Notes: generated by a model from the letters alone, not told the origin. DNA of 44,271 nucleotides from Burkholderiales bacterium (GCA_026932425.1 JAIXKN010000079.1:3409-47679), one strand, 5' to 3'; positions 1 to 8,461 are shown, counted from the first letter of the stretch. Translations and numbers: made by a program.

Positions 1-424
1 CGAACTTGCCGATCGCCATGTACATCACGCAAGGCCAGAAGGGCATGCGCAGCCAGCCCGCCACCGCGCACAGCGGATCGCCCACCAGCGGCAGCCAGCT
101 CAGCAGGCAGGCCTTGGGCCCGAGGCGCTCGAGCCACTGCAGCGCGCGACGGTGCACCGGCTTGTGCTGCACCAGTCGCTCGTAGGCGCGTTCGGCTCCG
201 AGCCCCATCCACCAGGAGATCGCACCGCCCAGCGTGTTGCCCGCGGTGGCGACCAGCATCGCCGGCCAGAACAGCCCGGGGTCGAGCTTGACGAGACCGA
301 ACACCGCCGGCTCGCTGCCCAGCGGCAACAAGGTGGCCGACACCAGGCTGACGACGAAGACCGTGGAGAGTCCGTACTGCGGCAGCGCCAGGGCGGCGAG
401 CAGCGAATGCAGCCATGCCTCCAT
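1..424 (-). CDS. YqaA-family (DedA-like) inner-membrane protein, C-terminus cut off by window edge
   Basis: The reverse strand reads from an ATG at 424-422 without a stop to base 1, giving 141 residues that begin MEAWLHSLLAALALPQYG. Visible features are a hydrophobic N-terminal segment, a small-residue stretch SATLLPLGSEPAVFG, the segment TAGNTLGGAISWWMG and the pattern LSWLPLVGDPLCAVAGWLR. The G-x-x-x-G and P-L-x-G-D-P patterns are typical of the YqaA/SNARE-associated (DedA superfamily) membrane proteins. These are usually 140-200 residues, so most of the protein is present. It is divergent from dusB with about 110 bases between, where both promoters must lie. The family is implicated in membrane lipid or proton-motive-force homeostasis, but the substrate here is not known. 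Confidence 0.8.
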   Translation of the reverse strand, partial: MEAWLHSLLAALALPQYGLSTVFVVSLVSATLLPLGSEPAVFGLVKLDPGLFWPAMLVATAGNTLGGAISWWMGLGAERAYERLVQHKPVHRRALQWLERLGPKACLLSWLPLVGDPLCAVAGWLRMPFWPCVMYMAIGKF

Positions 425-536
425 CGAGGCCGATTATCCGGGGCGGCGAACCGCGGCGGCAGGTGGCACGCTCGCCGGCCCCCCGAACCCGGTGGCTATA
501 CTCCTGCCTCCTTTTGAGGCAGTCCCCTCCCCGCGC

Positions 537-1574
537 ATGAAGATCGGCCCGCACGTGCTGCCGAATGCCCTGCTCGTCGCCCCGATGGCCGGGGTGACCG
601 ACCGGCCGTTCCGGCAGCTCTGCCGCCGCCTGGGTGCCGGATACGCGCTCAGCGAGATGGTGACGAGCCGGCGCGACCTCCAGCAGTCGCGCAAGACCTC
701 GCGGCGCACCGATCACCGCGGTGAGCCCGGGCCGGTGGCGGTACAGATCGTCGGAGTGGATCCGAGCGAGATGGCCGATGCCGCGCGCCACAACATCGAC
801 CGCGGCGCAGAGATCATCGACATCAACATGGGCTGCCCGGCGAAGAAGGTCTGCAGCGCCTGGGCGGGCTCGGCGCTGATGCGCAACGAGCCGCTGGCGC
901 TGGCGATCGTCGAGGCGGTGGTTGCCGCCTGCGCGCCGCACGGCGTGCCGGTGACGCTGAAGATGCGCACCGGCTGGAGCGAGCGCGAACGCAACGCGCT
1001 GCAGCTCGCACGGGCAGCCGAATCCGCAGGCGTTGCCGCGCTCACGATCCATGGCCGCACGCGCGAGCAGGGCTACAAGGGAGCGGCCGAGTACGACACG
1101 GTGGCAGCGGTCAAGGCCGCGGTCTCGATCCCGGTGGTGGCCAACGGCGACATCGATTCGCCGCACAAGGCGCGCGCGGTGCTCCGGCGCACCGGGGCCG
1201 ATGCGCTGATGATCGGGCGTGCCGCGCAGGGCAGGCCCTGGATCTTCCGCGAGATCGCGCACTACCTGGCCACCGGCGACGAGGCGCCCGCGCCGGCGAC
1301 CGCCGAAGTCGCCCAATGGCTGCACGAACACCTGCTGGACCACTATGCGCTCTACGGCGAGGACAGCGGCGTGCGCAGCGCGCGCAAGCACATCGGCTGC
1401 GCGGTGCGGGCGCTGCCCGGTGGCGAGGCGTTCCGCGCCGTGATGAACACGCTGACGGACGCCGACGCGCAGCTGCGCGCGCTGCTGGGCTTCTTCGACG
1501 AGCTCGCGTCGCGGCACCCGCGGCTGCCCCGGCAGGACGCGGCCAACGACGCGCAGGCGCTGCAGTGCGCGTGA
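537..1574 (+). CDS. dusB: tRNA-dihydrouridine synthase DusB
   Basis: This 345-residue flavoenzyme reduces uridine to dihydrouridine in tRNA using FMN and NADPH. The chosen ATG gives MKIGPHVLPNALLVAPMAGVTD, where VAPMAGVTD is the FMN-binding start of the Dus TIM barrel; an upstream in-frame extension is non-conserved. Further signatures are INMGCPAKKVC, whose cysteine is the expected general acid near residue 100, TLKMRTGW, TIHGRTREQGY, VVANGDIDS and ALMIGRAAQGRPWIF. The length matches DusB. Its TGA overlaps the GTG start of fis (GTGA). That is the classic dusB-fis operon, which explains the lack of a separate fis promoter. The assignment to DusB rather than DusA or DusC rests on the motif set and on the fis neighbour. 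Confidence 0.95.
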   Translation: MKIGPHVLPNALLVAPMAGVTDRPFRQLCRRLGAGYALSEMVTSRRDLQQSRKTSRRTDHRGEPGPVAVQIVGVDPSEMADAARHNIDRGAEIIDINMGCPAKKVCSAWAGSALMRNEPLALAIVEAVVAACAPHGVPVTLKMRTGWSERERNALQLARAAESAGVAALTIHGRTREQGYKGAAEYDTVAAVKAAVSIPVVANGDIDSPHKARAVLRRTGADALMIGRAAQGRPWIFREIAHYLATGDEAPAPATAEVAQWLHEHLLDHYALYGEDSGVRSARKHIGCAVRALPGGEAFRAVMNTLTDADAQLRALLGFFDELASRHPRLPRQDAANDAQALQCA

Positions 1575-1807
1575 AGGCCCGGTCGATCGACGAGAGCGTG
1601 CGCGTCGCGCTCGAGCAGTATTTCGACGACCTGCGCGGAACCGACCCGCACGGGGTGCACGAGATGATCATCCAGGCCGTCGAGCGGCCCTTGCTGGACT
1701 TCGTGATGAAGCGCGCCGAAGGCAACCAGAGCAAGGCCGCCGAATGGCTCGGCATCAACCGCAACACGCTGCGCCGCAAGCTGCTGGACCACAAGCTGCT
1801 GCCCTGA
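1571..1807 (+). CDS. fis: Fis-family nucleoid-associated DNA-binding protein
   Basis: The 78-residue product ends in the typical Fis helix-turn-helix: EGNQSKAAEWLGINRNTLRR followed by KLLDHKLLP. Fis bends DNA and regulates rRNA, tRNA and growth-phase genes. I chose the GTG at 1571, which overlaps the dusB stop by four bases; a second in-frame GTG lies two codons upstream at 1565 and cannot be excluded. The length agrees with betaproteobacterial Fis (about 77-79) and is shorter than the 98 residues of E. coli Fis. Translation is probably coupled to dusB. A 66-base gap then separates it from purH on the same strand, so one transcript may cover all three. Confidence 0.92.
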   Translation: MKARSIDESVRVALEQYFDDLRGTDPHGVHEMIIQAVERPLLDFVMKRAEGNQSKAAEWLGINRNTLRRKLLDHKLLP

Positions 1808-1873
1808 GCCTGCCTGCATCCTCACTCGCTGCCTCGTCCGGGTGCAGCACCAATTTTCATCATCACCGCTGCC

Positions 1874-3460
1874 ATGGCCGAACTCACCGCCCTCATCTCC
1901 GTTTCCGACAAGGCCGGCGTGGTCGATTTCGCACGTGAGCTGCATCGGCTGGGCGTGCGGCTCCTCTCGACCGGGGGCACGGCGCGGCTGCTGATGGACG
2001 CGGGTCTGCCGGTGACCGAGGTCGCCGAGCTCACCGGCTTTCCGGAGATGCTCGACGGCCGCGTGAAGACGCTGCACCCGCGCATCCACGCCGGCCTGCT
2101 CGCGCGGCGCGAGCTGCCGGCGCACATAGCCGCGCTGCGCGAGCACGACATCGGGACGATCGACCTGCTCGTCGTCAACCTCTACCCCTTCGCGCAGGCC
2201 ACGGCGCGCGCCGACTGCACGCTCGAGGAGGCGATCGAGAACATCGACATCGGCGGCCCGGCGATGCTGCGTGCCGCCGCGAAGAACTGGCCCGACGTCA
2301 CGGTGCTCATCGACCCGGAGGACTACCCACGCGTGCTCGCCGAGATCGAGGCCGGCGGCGTCGGCCGCAACACGCGCTTCGCCCTGGCGCGCAAGGTCTA
2401 CGCGCATACCGCCGCGTACGACGGCATGGTCAGCAACTACCTCGGCTCGCTGCTGGCCGGGGCCGAGGACAAGGTCGGTGCAGTGCCCGCGCGCGAGCCT
2501 TTCCCGGCGGTCTACAACCTGCAGCTCGTGAAGACGCAGGACATGCGCTACGGCGAGAACCCGCACCAGGCCGCCGCCTTCTACCGCGAGGGACGCCCCG
2601 GCGCGGGGTTGCTGGCCGGCTGGACGCAGCTTCAGGGCAAGGAGCTCAGCTACAACAACATCGCCGATGCCGACGCCGCCTGGGAGTGCGTGCGCAGCTT
2701 CGAAGACCTGCCGGCCTGCGTCATCGTCAAGCACGCCAATCCCTGCGGCGTCGCCGTCGGCGCAACGCTGGTCGAGGCTTACCACAAGGCCTGGCAGACC
2801 GACCCGACCTCGGCCTACGGCGGCATCGTCGCGCTCAACCGGCCGCTGGACGAGGAGACGGCGCGGCGCATCGGCGAGAACAAGCAGTTCGTCGAGGTGC
2901 TGATCGCGCCGTCGATCTCGCCCGAGGCGCGCGCGATCTTCGCCGCCAAGCAGAACGTGCGCCTGCTCGAGGTGCCGCTGGGCGCGGCGGTCAACGGGAT
3001 GGACTTCAAGCGCGTCGGCGGCGGCATGCTGCTGCAGACGCCGGACGTGAAGAACGTGGGCCACGCCGAGCTGCGCGTGGTGACGAAGAAGGCGCCGACC
3101 GAGGCCCAGCTGGCCGACCTGCTCTTCGCCTGGAAGGTGGCCAAGTTCGTGAAGAGCAACGCGATCGTCTTCTGCGGCGGCGGCATGACGCTGGGCGTGG
3201 GCGCCGGGCAGATGAGCCGCATCGACAGCGCGCGCATTGCGCGCATCAAGGCCGGCAACGCCGGCCTGTCGCTGCAGGGCTCGGCGGTGGCCAGCGACGC
3301 CTTCTTCCCGTTCCGCGACGGCCTGGACGTCGTCGTCGACGAAGGCGCGGCCTGCGTGATCCAGCCCGGCGGCTCGATGCGCGACGACGAGGTCATCGCC
3401 GCGGCCGACGAGCGCGGCATCGCGATGGTCTTCACCGGCACACGGCACTTCCGACACTGA
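1874..3460 (+). CDS. purH: Bifunctional AICAR formyltransferase / IMP cyclohydrolase PurH
   Basis: The 528-residue protein carries out the last two steps of de novo purine synthesis: formylation of AICAR with 10-formyl-THF and closure to IMP. The N-terminal cyclohydrolase (MGS-like) domain of about 200 residues starts [18 protein letters not shown] and contains [10 protein letters not shown] and [13 protein letters not shown]. The C-terminal transformylase domain contains [11 protein letters not shown], the catalytic KHANPCG segment, [10 protein letters not shown] and FFPFRDGLD. The length is as expected. The order fis-purH is conserved in Burkholderiales. The usual next gene, ruvC, starts 4.4 kb further on, after an inserted-looking block. 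The ATG at 1874 has no strong Shine-Dalgarno sequence. Confidence 0.97.
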   Translation: MAELTALISVSDKAGVVDFARELHRLGVRLLSTGGTARLLMDAGLPVTEVAELTGFPEMLDGRVKTLHPRIHAGLLARRELPAHIAALREHDIGTIDLLVVNLYPFAQATARADCTLEEAIENIDIGGPAMLRAAAKNWPDVTVLIDPEDYPRVLAEIEAGGVGRNTRFALARKVYAHTAAYDGMVSNYLGSLLAGAEDKVGAVPAREPFPAVYNLQLVKTQDMRYGENPHQAAAFYREGRPGAGLLAGWTQLQGKELSYNNIADADAAWECVRSFEDLPACVIVKHANPCGVAVGATLVEAYHKAWQTDPTSAYGGIVALNRPLDEETARRIGENKQFVEVLIAPSISPEARAIFAAKQNVRLLEVPLGAAVNGMDFKRVGGGMLLQTPDVKNVGHAELRVVTKKAPTEAQLADLLFAWKVAKFVKSNAIVFCGGGMTLGVGAGQMSRIDSARIARIKAGNAGLSLQGSAVASDAFFPFRDGLDVVVDEGAACVIQPGGSMRDDEVIAAADERGIAMVFTGTRHFRH

Positions 3461-3571
3461 TCATCCCCTCGGGCATCTCCTCGGGGCAGCGCCTCCCTGC
3501 GGCGGTGTCGTGTTGCCGTTTCTTGACGCGACGCAACTTGAACCGACGGACTCATCACGATTTGTTTCTAG

Positions 3572-3596
3572 AATGCAAATTCTTCTCATTTGCGTT
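3572..3596 (+). promoter_or_regulatory. Fur-like palindromic operator upstream of the TonB receptor
   Basis: Nine-base arms AATGCAAAT and ATTTGCGTT, one mismatch in nine pairs, flank TCTTCTC. The stretch is AT-rich in a GC-rich surrounding and ends 11 bases before the receptor ATG. The composition and the TCTCATTTGC half resemble Fur boxes found in front of siderophore and heme receptors of betaproteobacteria. A TAGAAT -10-like hexamer (3569-3574) overlaps its left edge, so a bound repressor would block transcription. Assignment to Fur rather than another metal regulator (Zur) is inference. Confidence 0.6.
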
Positions 3597-3607
3597 TGAA
3601 GGAACTG

Positions 3608-5686
3608 ATGAACAAGAACGCAAGGCCGTGCGCGGCACGACGCCCTCGCCTCACGAGGCTTGATCTGATGGTCGGCTTGGCGCTGCCTGCGCTGGCTGCC
3701 GGACCCGCGTTCGCTCAGGATGGCGCAGCGCCGCAGACCGTGGTGATCAGTGCCAAGGGCTATGAGGCGACAGACGTGGATACGCCGATATCGCTCACCG
3801 TGCTCGAACGCGAAGCGCTCTTTCGCAGCGGTGCGCTGAACCCGGGCGAGGCGCTTCGTGGGCAGCCCGGCCTCTCGGTCATGATCGACAGCGCGCAGGG
3901 CCTGAACCCGGTCATCCGCGGGCTGAAGAAGGAAAGCGTGGTGCTGCTCGTCGACGGCATGCGGCTGAACTCGGCGCAGCCGCAGGGCGCGGTAGCTTCC
4001 TTTATGTCGCTCGGCCTGGCCGAGCGGCTCGAAGTCGTCAAGGGGCCGGCGTCGGTGCTCTACGGCACCGGTGCGCTCGGCGGCGTCGTCAACGTGCTGC
4101 TGCCGCAGGCTCGCTTCGACTCCGACCTCACGCTGCGCGCGAGCCTGGGCGGCGAGAGCGCCAACGAGGCCTTGCGCGGCGCGGCGGTGATGAATCTGAG
4201 TCAGGGCGACCACGGCCTCATGCTCGGCTTGGCCGGCGCCCGCGTGCACGACTACGAGTCGCCGCAGGGCCGCGTCGATCACACCGGCTTCGACAGCGGA
4301 TCGGCGATCGCCCAGTACCGCATGCGCATCGACCCGCGCCAGCAGTTGCGCGCGTCCTACCAGCGCCATCGCGACGACGATGTCTGGTATCCAGGATCGA
4401 TCAAGCCGCTGCCCAATCCCGCGCTGGGTACCTCCATCATTCACTCGCCCCGGCAGGAGCGCGAGCTCGCCGAGATCGGCTACAGCCGCGCCGGCAGCGA
4501 CAAGCTGCCGCTGAACGTCGACCTGCGCCTGTACCGGCAGGCGATGTCGCGCACGATCTGGTCACGCGCGCTCCAACTCGAGCGCGAGACGGCACAGACC
4601 ACGGTCGAGTTCGAAACCTGGGGCATCGACGCTAAGGCCGACTGGCTCGTTCATCCGCAGCATCTTCTGGCCATGGGCGTGAGCGCCTGGCGCATGGAGG
4701 CCTCCCCGGAGCGCTTGCTGACCAACCCGACACCGCTATCGCCGCTGGTGCGCAACGACCCGTTCGCCGACGGCCGCCTCGAGGCGCTTGGCGCCTTCGT
4801 CCAGGACGACATGAAGTTCGGTAAGCTCGGCGTCCTCGCCGCGCTGCGGCTGGACCACGTCGCCGGCCGCGCGGCTTCGATGGGCAACGGTTCCGTCACG
4901 CAAGGGCTTTCGCGCAGCGACAACACCGCATCCTGGAGCCTGGGTGCGATCTACGAGGTGACGCCGCTGCTGCGCCCCTACGCCAGCCTCGCGCGCGCCT
5001 TCCGCGCCGGCGAGATGCGCGAGCGCTTCGAAGCCTCGCCGCGCGGAGATGGTCATTTCTATCTCGGCAACCCGCAGATCGCACCCGAGAAGGCGACGCA
5101 GCTCGAGCTGGGGGTGAAGGGCGCCGACGCCAGCCTGTCCTGGTCCGCAGCGGTGTTTCACAACCGCATCAGCGACTACATCACCGGCCAGCCCACGGGA
5201 ACGGTCCAGAACGGCCTGCCGGTGAAGGCCACCGTCAACCTCGGTCGGGTCGAGATCAATGGCTTCGAAGCGCAGGCTCGCTGGCGTGTGGCGTCCGCGC
5301 AGTGGCTGAACGCCGGGCTGTCGTCGCTGCGCGGCAAGAACAAGGATCTCGACGAGCCTTTGTTCCAGATGCCCGCCGACGAGCTCTCGCTTGGCTGGGA
5401 CGGGGAAATCGCGCCCGGCTGGAGCGCCGACGCCACGCTCCGTTTCGTTCGCCGCCAGAACCGCGTCGCCACCCGCTTCTCGCTTGGCAGCGAGAACGCC
5501 ACGCCCGGCTTCGCGACCGCCGACTTCGGCTTGAACTGGCGCTTCGCGCGCGACCAGCAACTTCGCCTGGCGGTCAGAAACCTCGCCGACAAAACCTATC
5601 ACGAGCACCTCACCGAAGGTCTTTCCGGCCAGGAAATCCCGGCCGCAGGCCGTAGCATCCTCGTCGGCTGGCAGGGAAAATTTTGA
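3608..5686 (+). CDS. TonB-dependent outer-membrane receptor, probably iron/heme or other metal
   Basis: The 692-residue product has a signal peptide (positive start, then LMVGLALPALAAGPAFAQ). A TonB-box-like TVVISAKGYE follows, then a plug domain with LNPVIRGLKKESVVLLVDGMR and VVKGPASVLYGTGALGGVVN, and a beta-barrel ending in the aromatic LVGWQGKF. Near residues 460-490 FRAGEMRERFE and GDGHFYLGNPQIAPEKA are arranged like the FRAP and NPNL boxes of heme receptors, with a histidine between them; copper and zinc receptors look similar, so the ligand is open. I chose ATG 3608 (AAGGA four bases upstream) over the TTG at 3590. A Fur-like palindrome precedes it. No TonB/ExbBD or ABC importer is nearby, so it is a stand-alone receptor gene sitting between purH and ruvC. 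Confidence 0.85.
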   Translation: MNKNARPCAARRPRLTRLDLMVGLALPALAAGPAFAQDGAAPQTVVISAKGYEATDVDTPISLTVLEREALFRSGALNPGEALRGQPGLSVMIDSAQGLNPVIRGLKKESVVLLVDGMRLNSAQPQGAVASFMSLGLAERLEVVKGPASVLYGTGALGGVVNVLLPQARFDSDLTLRASLGGESANEALRGAAVMNLSQGDHGLMLGLAGARVHDYESPQGRVDHTGFDSGSAIAQYRMRIDPRQQLRASYQRHRDDDVWYPGSIKPLPNPALGTSIIHSPRQERELAEIGYSRAGSDKLPLNVDLRLYRQAMSRTIWSRALQLERETAQTTVEFETWGIDAKADWLVHPQHLLAMGVSAWRMEASPERLLTNPTPLSPLVRNDPFADGRLEALGAFVQDDMKFGKLGVLAALRLDHVAGRAASMGNGSVTQGLSRSDNTASWSLGAIYEVTPLLRPYASLARAFRAGEMRERFEASPRGDGHFYLGNPQIAPEKATQLELGVKGADASLSWSAAVFHNRISDYITGQPTGTVQNGLPVKATVNLGRVEINGFEAQARWRVASAQWLNAGLSSLRGKNKDLDEPLFQMPADELSLGWDGEIAPGWSADATLRFVRRQNRVATRFSLGSENATPGFATADFGLNWRFARDQQLRLAVRNLADKTYHEHLTEGLSGQEIPAAGRSILVGWQGKF

Positions 5687-5730
5687 TCCGATGACGGGCA
5701 CCAGTCGGCGCCGGGGCGGCTCAGAAAGCT

Positions 5731-5775
5731 TTACGCGATCACGCGTAAGCCTCATGCATCTTGGTAGGCGTACCA
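5731..5775. promoter_or_regulatory. Two adjacent inverted repeats upstream of the thiolase
   Basis: The first repeat is TTACGCG-ATCA-CGCGTAA (5731-5748), a perfect 7-base pair of arms. The second is TGGTA-GGCG-TACCA (5762-5775), with perfect 5-base arms. Both lie 57-101 bases before the thiolase start in the 145-base gap after the receptor gene. They look like operator sites for a dimeric regulator such as a TetR or GntR type, but no regulator gene is adjacent and the identity is unknown. Confidence 0.4.
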
Positions 5776-5831
5776 TGCCGGGGAGCGCCGGCGACAGACC
5801 GGTGTTGTTTTTCGTTCACTGGAGGTAGATG

Positions 5832-7016
5832 ATGAGCAAGCGTGACGTGGTGGTCTTGAGTGCAGTGCGTTCGGCGATCGGCAGCTACGGCGGTTCGCTG
5901 GCGGACATGGAGCCGGCCGATCTCGCCGGCACGGTGATGAAGGCGGCGGTCGAGCGCTCGGGCGTTGACCCCAAAGTGATCAACTACGTGACGGTGGGCA
6001 ACTGCATCCCGACCGAGAGCCGCTACCCCTACGTCGCGCGCGTGGCCAGCATCCAGGCCGGGCTGCCGATGGACAGCGTGGCGATGGCCGTCAACCGCCT
6101 GTGCTCCTCGGGCCTGCAGGGCATCGTGACGACGGCGCAGAACATCCTGCTCGGCGACTGCGACTACGGCGTCGGCGGCGGCGTCGAGGTGATGAGCCGC
6201 GGCGCCTACCTCTCGACCGCGATGCGCAACGGCGCGCGCATGGGCGACACGAAGATGATCGACGCGATGGTCGCAGCGCTGACCGACCCCTTTGGCGTCG
6301 GCCACATGGGCATCACCGCCGAGAACCTGGCGACCAAGTGGAACATCACCCGCGAGCAGCAGGACGCGCTGGCCGTCGAGTCGCAGAAGCGCGCCGCCGC
6401 GGCGATCGCCGAGGGCCGCTTCAAGAGCCAGATCGTGCCGATCGTCAAGCAGACGAAGAAGGGCGAGGTGGTCTTCGACACCGACGAGTATGTCAAGGCC
6501 AACACGACGATGGAGTCGCTGGCCAAGCTGCGTCCGGCGTTCAAGAAGGACGGCACGGTGACCGCCGGCAACGCCTCGGGCATCAACGACGGCGCGGCCT
6601 TCTTCGTGCTCGGTGACGCCGAGACGGCGGCCAAGGCCGGCCACAAGGCGATCGCCCGCCTGGTCAGCTACGCGGTGGCCGGCGTGCCCAACGACGTCAT
6701 GGGCGAAGGCCCGATCCCGGCGTCCAAGCTGGCGCTGAAGAAGGCCGGCATGAGCATCGGCCAGATGGACGTGGTCGAGAGCAACGAGGCCTTCGCGGCG
6801 CAGGCGATCGCCGTCTCGCGCGGCCTGGAGCTCGACCCGGTCAAGACCAACCCCAACGGCGGCGCGATCGCGCTGGGCCACCCGATCGGCTGCTCGGGCG
6901 CCTTCATCGCGACCAAGGCGATCTACGAACTGCACCGCACCGGCGGCCGCTACGCGCTGGTGACGATGTGCATCGGCGGCGGTCAGGGCATCGCGGCGAT
7001 CTTCGAGCGGGTGTAA
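5832..7016 (+). CDS. Acetyl-CoA C-acyltransferase (thiolase), BktB/PhaA-like
   Basis: The 394-residue thiolase starts MSKRDVVVLSAVRSAIGSYG. The nucleophilic cysteine is in NRLCSSGLQ (about Cys91). The catalytic base histidine is in LGHPIGCSG (about His350), and the second cysteine is in TMCIGGGQG (about Cys380), so the triad is complete. The C-terminal GRYALVTMCIGGGQGIAAIF closely resembles Cupriavidus BktB as I recall it. That enzyme condenses acetyl-CoA with acetyl- or propionyl-CoA for PHA synthesis and also works in reverse for beta-oxidation. ATG 5832 sits six bases after GGAGGT and is preferred over ATG 5829. A strong hairpin terminator follows, so the gene is probably monocistronic. 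No phaB or phaC is in the window, so its pathway role is undecided. Confidence 0.9.
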   Translation: MSKRDVVVLSAVRSAIGSYGGSLADMEPADLAGTVMKAAVERSGVDPKVINYVTVGNCIPTESRYPYVARVASIQAGLPMDSVAMAVNRLCSSGLQGIVTTAQNILLGDCDYGVGGGVEVMSRGAYLSTAMRNGARMGDTKMIDAMVAALTDPFGVGHMGITAENLATKWNITREQQDALAVESQKRAAAAIAEGRFKSQIVPIVKQTKKGEVVFDTDEYVKANTTMESLAKLRPAFKKDGTVTAGNASGINDGAAFFVLGDAETAAKAGHKAIARLVSYAVAGVPNDVMGEGPIPASKLALKKAGMSIGQMDVVESNEAFAAQAIAVSRGLELDPVKTNPNGGAIALGHPIGCSGAFIATKAIYELHRTGGRYALVTMCIGGGQGIAAIFERV

Positions 7017-7045
7017 AGCGGCGTCTCTTCGCTGATCGCTGAAGG

Positions 7046-7071
7046 AGGGCGGCCTGCGGGCCGCCCTTTTC
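7046..7071 (+). terminator. Rho-independent terminator after the thiolase
   Basis: Perfect 9-base arms AGGGCGGCC (7046-7054) and GGCCGCCCT (7059-7067) surround a TGCG loop and are followed by TTT. The hairpin lies 30 bases after the thiolase stop. The opposite strand also gives a hairpin with a short A/T flank, and it could serve the converging hepT-mntA transcript. Confidence 0.85.
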
Positions 7072-7166
7072 GTTGGTCGGCGCAGGCCGGTCACGACATC
7101 GCCCTTCGCTGGCCGAGCAACTCCGCCGGCACGAATGCGAACCAGCGGGCGGGAGACCCGAACAGA

Positions 7167-7508
7167 CTATCCGTCACCGTCCTCCGCAAGCATGGCGCGC
7201 ACGCTGGCCTCCAACGGACCGAGATGCTGCTCGACGACACGGGCGACCGTCGCGGCATCGATCGTTCCGAGATAGTTGTGAACAAGGATGTTGCGAAACC
7301 CGCTGATCTCTCGCCAGGGGATCTGCGGGTGCCCGGACTTCAGTCCATCAGGCAGCAACTGCGTGGCCTCCGACAGCGTCTGCAGGTTGCGCAGCGTGGC
7401 GTCATACAGCACTTCATCCTCGACAATGCTTCCGCGCGATTCGATGCGCCGGATCCTCGCCACCGCGTCGAGGATGTGCCGGGCATAAGGCTGCCAAGGC
7501 TTGTTCAC
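7167..7508 (-). CDS. HepT-like HEPN-domain toxin of an MNT-HEPN pair
   Basis: The 113-residue alpha-helical HEPN protein (DUF86 family) carries the RX4HXY signature as RNILVHNY at residues 72-79, the catalytic or modified site of HepT ribonuclease toxins. Its start ATG overlaps the stop of the upstream nucleotidyltransferase gene (ATGA), the standard arrangement for this family. In characterised pairs the MNT partner adds AMP to the tyrosine of this motif and so neutralises the toxin; Tyr79 is the expected target here. The pair lies on the minus strand between plus-strand genes and shares an intergenic region with ruvC. Confidence 0.88.
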   Translation of the reverse strand: MNKPWQPYARHILDAVARIRRIESRGSIVEDEVLYDATLRNLQTLSEATQLLPDGLKSGHPQIPWREISGFRNILVHNYLGTIDAATVARVVEQHLGPLEASVRAMLAEDGDG

Positions 7509-7795
7509 AGCTCCACGGCCTCTTCGAGAACCCGGCCGCGGATATGCCGGCTGAGCTCGTGTTCGGGCACGACGTCCACCGCACGGACGAACAATTTCGC
7601 CAATTCTTCGGCAAGCGGCATGCGTTGGGCGAACAAGTCGTAGCCCGCGGGGAAGTCGACCAGGAAATCGATGTCGCTGTCCGGCGTCTCATCGCCGCGC
7701 GCCACGGAGCCGAATACACGGATGCGCCGCGCACCGTAGCGACGGCCAAGGGCGGCGACTTCGTGTCGTCGCGCACGCAGTTCCTCGAGCAGCAT
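7505..7795 (-). CDS. MntA-like minimal nucleotidyltransferase antitoxin
   Basis: The 96-residue protein has the GSX10DXD nucleotidyltransferase signature: Gly29-Ser30 in VFGSVARG and Asp41/Asp43 in SDIDFLVD. In known MntA-HepT systems it acts as the antitoxin by AMPylating HepT. I chose the ATG at 7795-7793 (MLLEELRARRHEVAALG). The frame stays open upstream to 7927 but would then run into ruvC, and that part has no family resemblance. The 94 bases between it and ruvC must hold both divergent promoters; no obvious operator is visible. Confidence 0.86.
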   Translation of the reverse strand: MLLEELRARRHEVAALGRRYGARRIRVFGSVARGDETPDSDIDFLVDFPAGYDLFAQRMPLAEELAKLFVRAVDVVPEHELSRHIRGRVLEEAVEL

Positions 7796-7889
7796 GCGAT
7801 GATCGTAGCCTGCCCTCGGGGCATGCCGCAACGCGCGCAAGCCGTATGCTCCGACATGCCCCCTCGATCGCCGAACGCCGCCCCCGCCC

Positions 7890-8438
7890 ATGCTCATCCT
7901 CGGCATCGATCCCGGCCTGCAGCGCACCGGCTTCGGTGTCGTCGAGGCCGTCGGGCAGCGGCTGTCCTACGTCGCCAGCGGCACCATCGCCACCGCCGAG
8001 GCGCCGCGCGGTGACCTGCCGCAGCGGCTGAAGATCATCTTCGAGGGCGTGCGCGAGGTCGTGCGCCGCTACGAGCCGCAGTGCGCGGCGGTGGAGATCG
8101 TCTTCGTCAACGTCAACCCGCAGAGCACGCTGCTGCTCGGGCAGGCGCGCGGCGCGGCGCTGGCCGCGCTCGTCGCGGCCGGCCTGCCGGTGGCCGAATA
8201 CACCGCGCTGCAGATGAAGAAGGCCGTGGTCGGACACGGCCTGGCCAACAAGAACCAGGTGCAGGAGATGGTGCGCCGCCTGCTCGCCCTGTCCACGCCG
8301 CCGGGCCGCGATGCGGCGGACGCTCTGGGCCTGGCGATCTCGCACGCGCATGCCGGCGCCTCGTTCGCGGCGCTGGCCGCGGCCGCGCCCTTGCAGCGGC
8401 GCCAGCACGCGCAGTACCGCAAGGGCCGCACCTACTGA
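7890..8438 (+). CDS. ruvC: Crossover junction endodeoxyribonuclease RuvC
   Basis: This 182-residue resolvase of Holliday junctions starts [19 protein letters not shown]. Asp7 is the first acidic metal ligand. Further acidic ligands are in [14 protein letters not shown], and the last is in [32 protein letters not shown] is also characteristic. The length is normal (about 173-185). RuvC usually works with RuvAB branch migration motors. In many Burkholderiales ruvAB lie just downstream, but here the next gene is a dienelactone hydrolase and no ruvAB is in the window. Confidence 0.97.
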   Translation: MLILGIDPGLQRTGFGVVEAVGQRLSYVASGTIATAEAPRGDLPQRLKIIFEGVREVVRRYEPQCAAVEIVFVNVNPQSTLLLGQARGAALAALVAAGLPVAEYTALQMKKAVVGHGLANKNQVQEMVRRLLALSTPPGRDAADALGLAISHAHAGASFAALAAAAPLQRRQHAQYRKGRTY

Positions 8439-8461
8439 ACACCCGCCCACGGAGGACTCCG

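Noticed and set aside
1352-3457. A 701-codon minus-strand open frame opposite dusB, fis and purH
   Set aside because: It spans three well-supported genes and gives a low-complexity product. It is a GC-frame shadow.
5739-7094. A 451-codon minus-strand frame opposite the thiolase
   Set aside because: It has no recognisable domain, an Asp/Arg/His-rich composition, and covers the terminator; it is a shadow of the thiolase.
7505-7927. Long form of the MntA-like protein starting at 7927
   Set aside because: The extra 44 residues overlap ruvC and lack family similarity; the ATG at 7795 gives the normal length.
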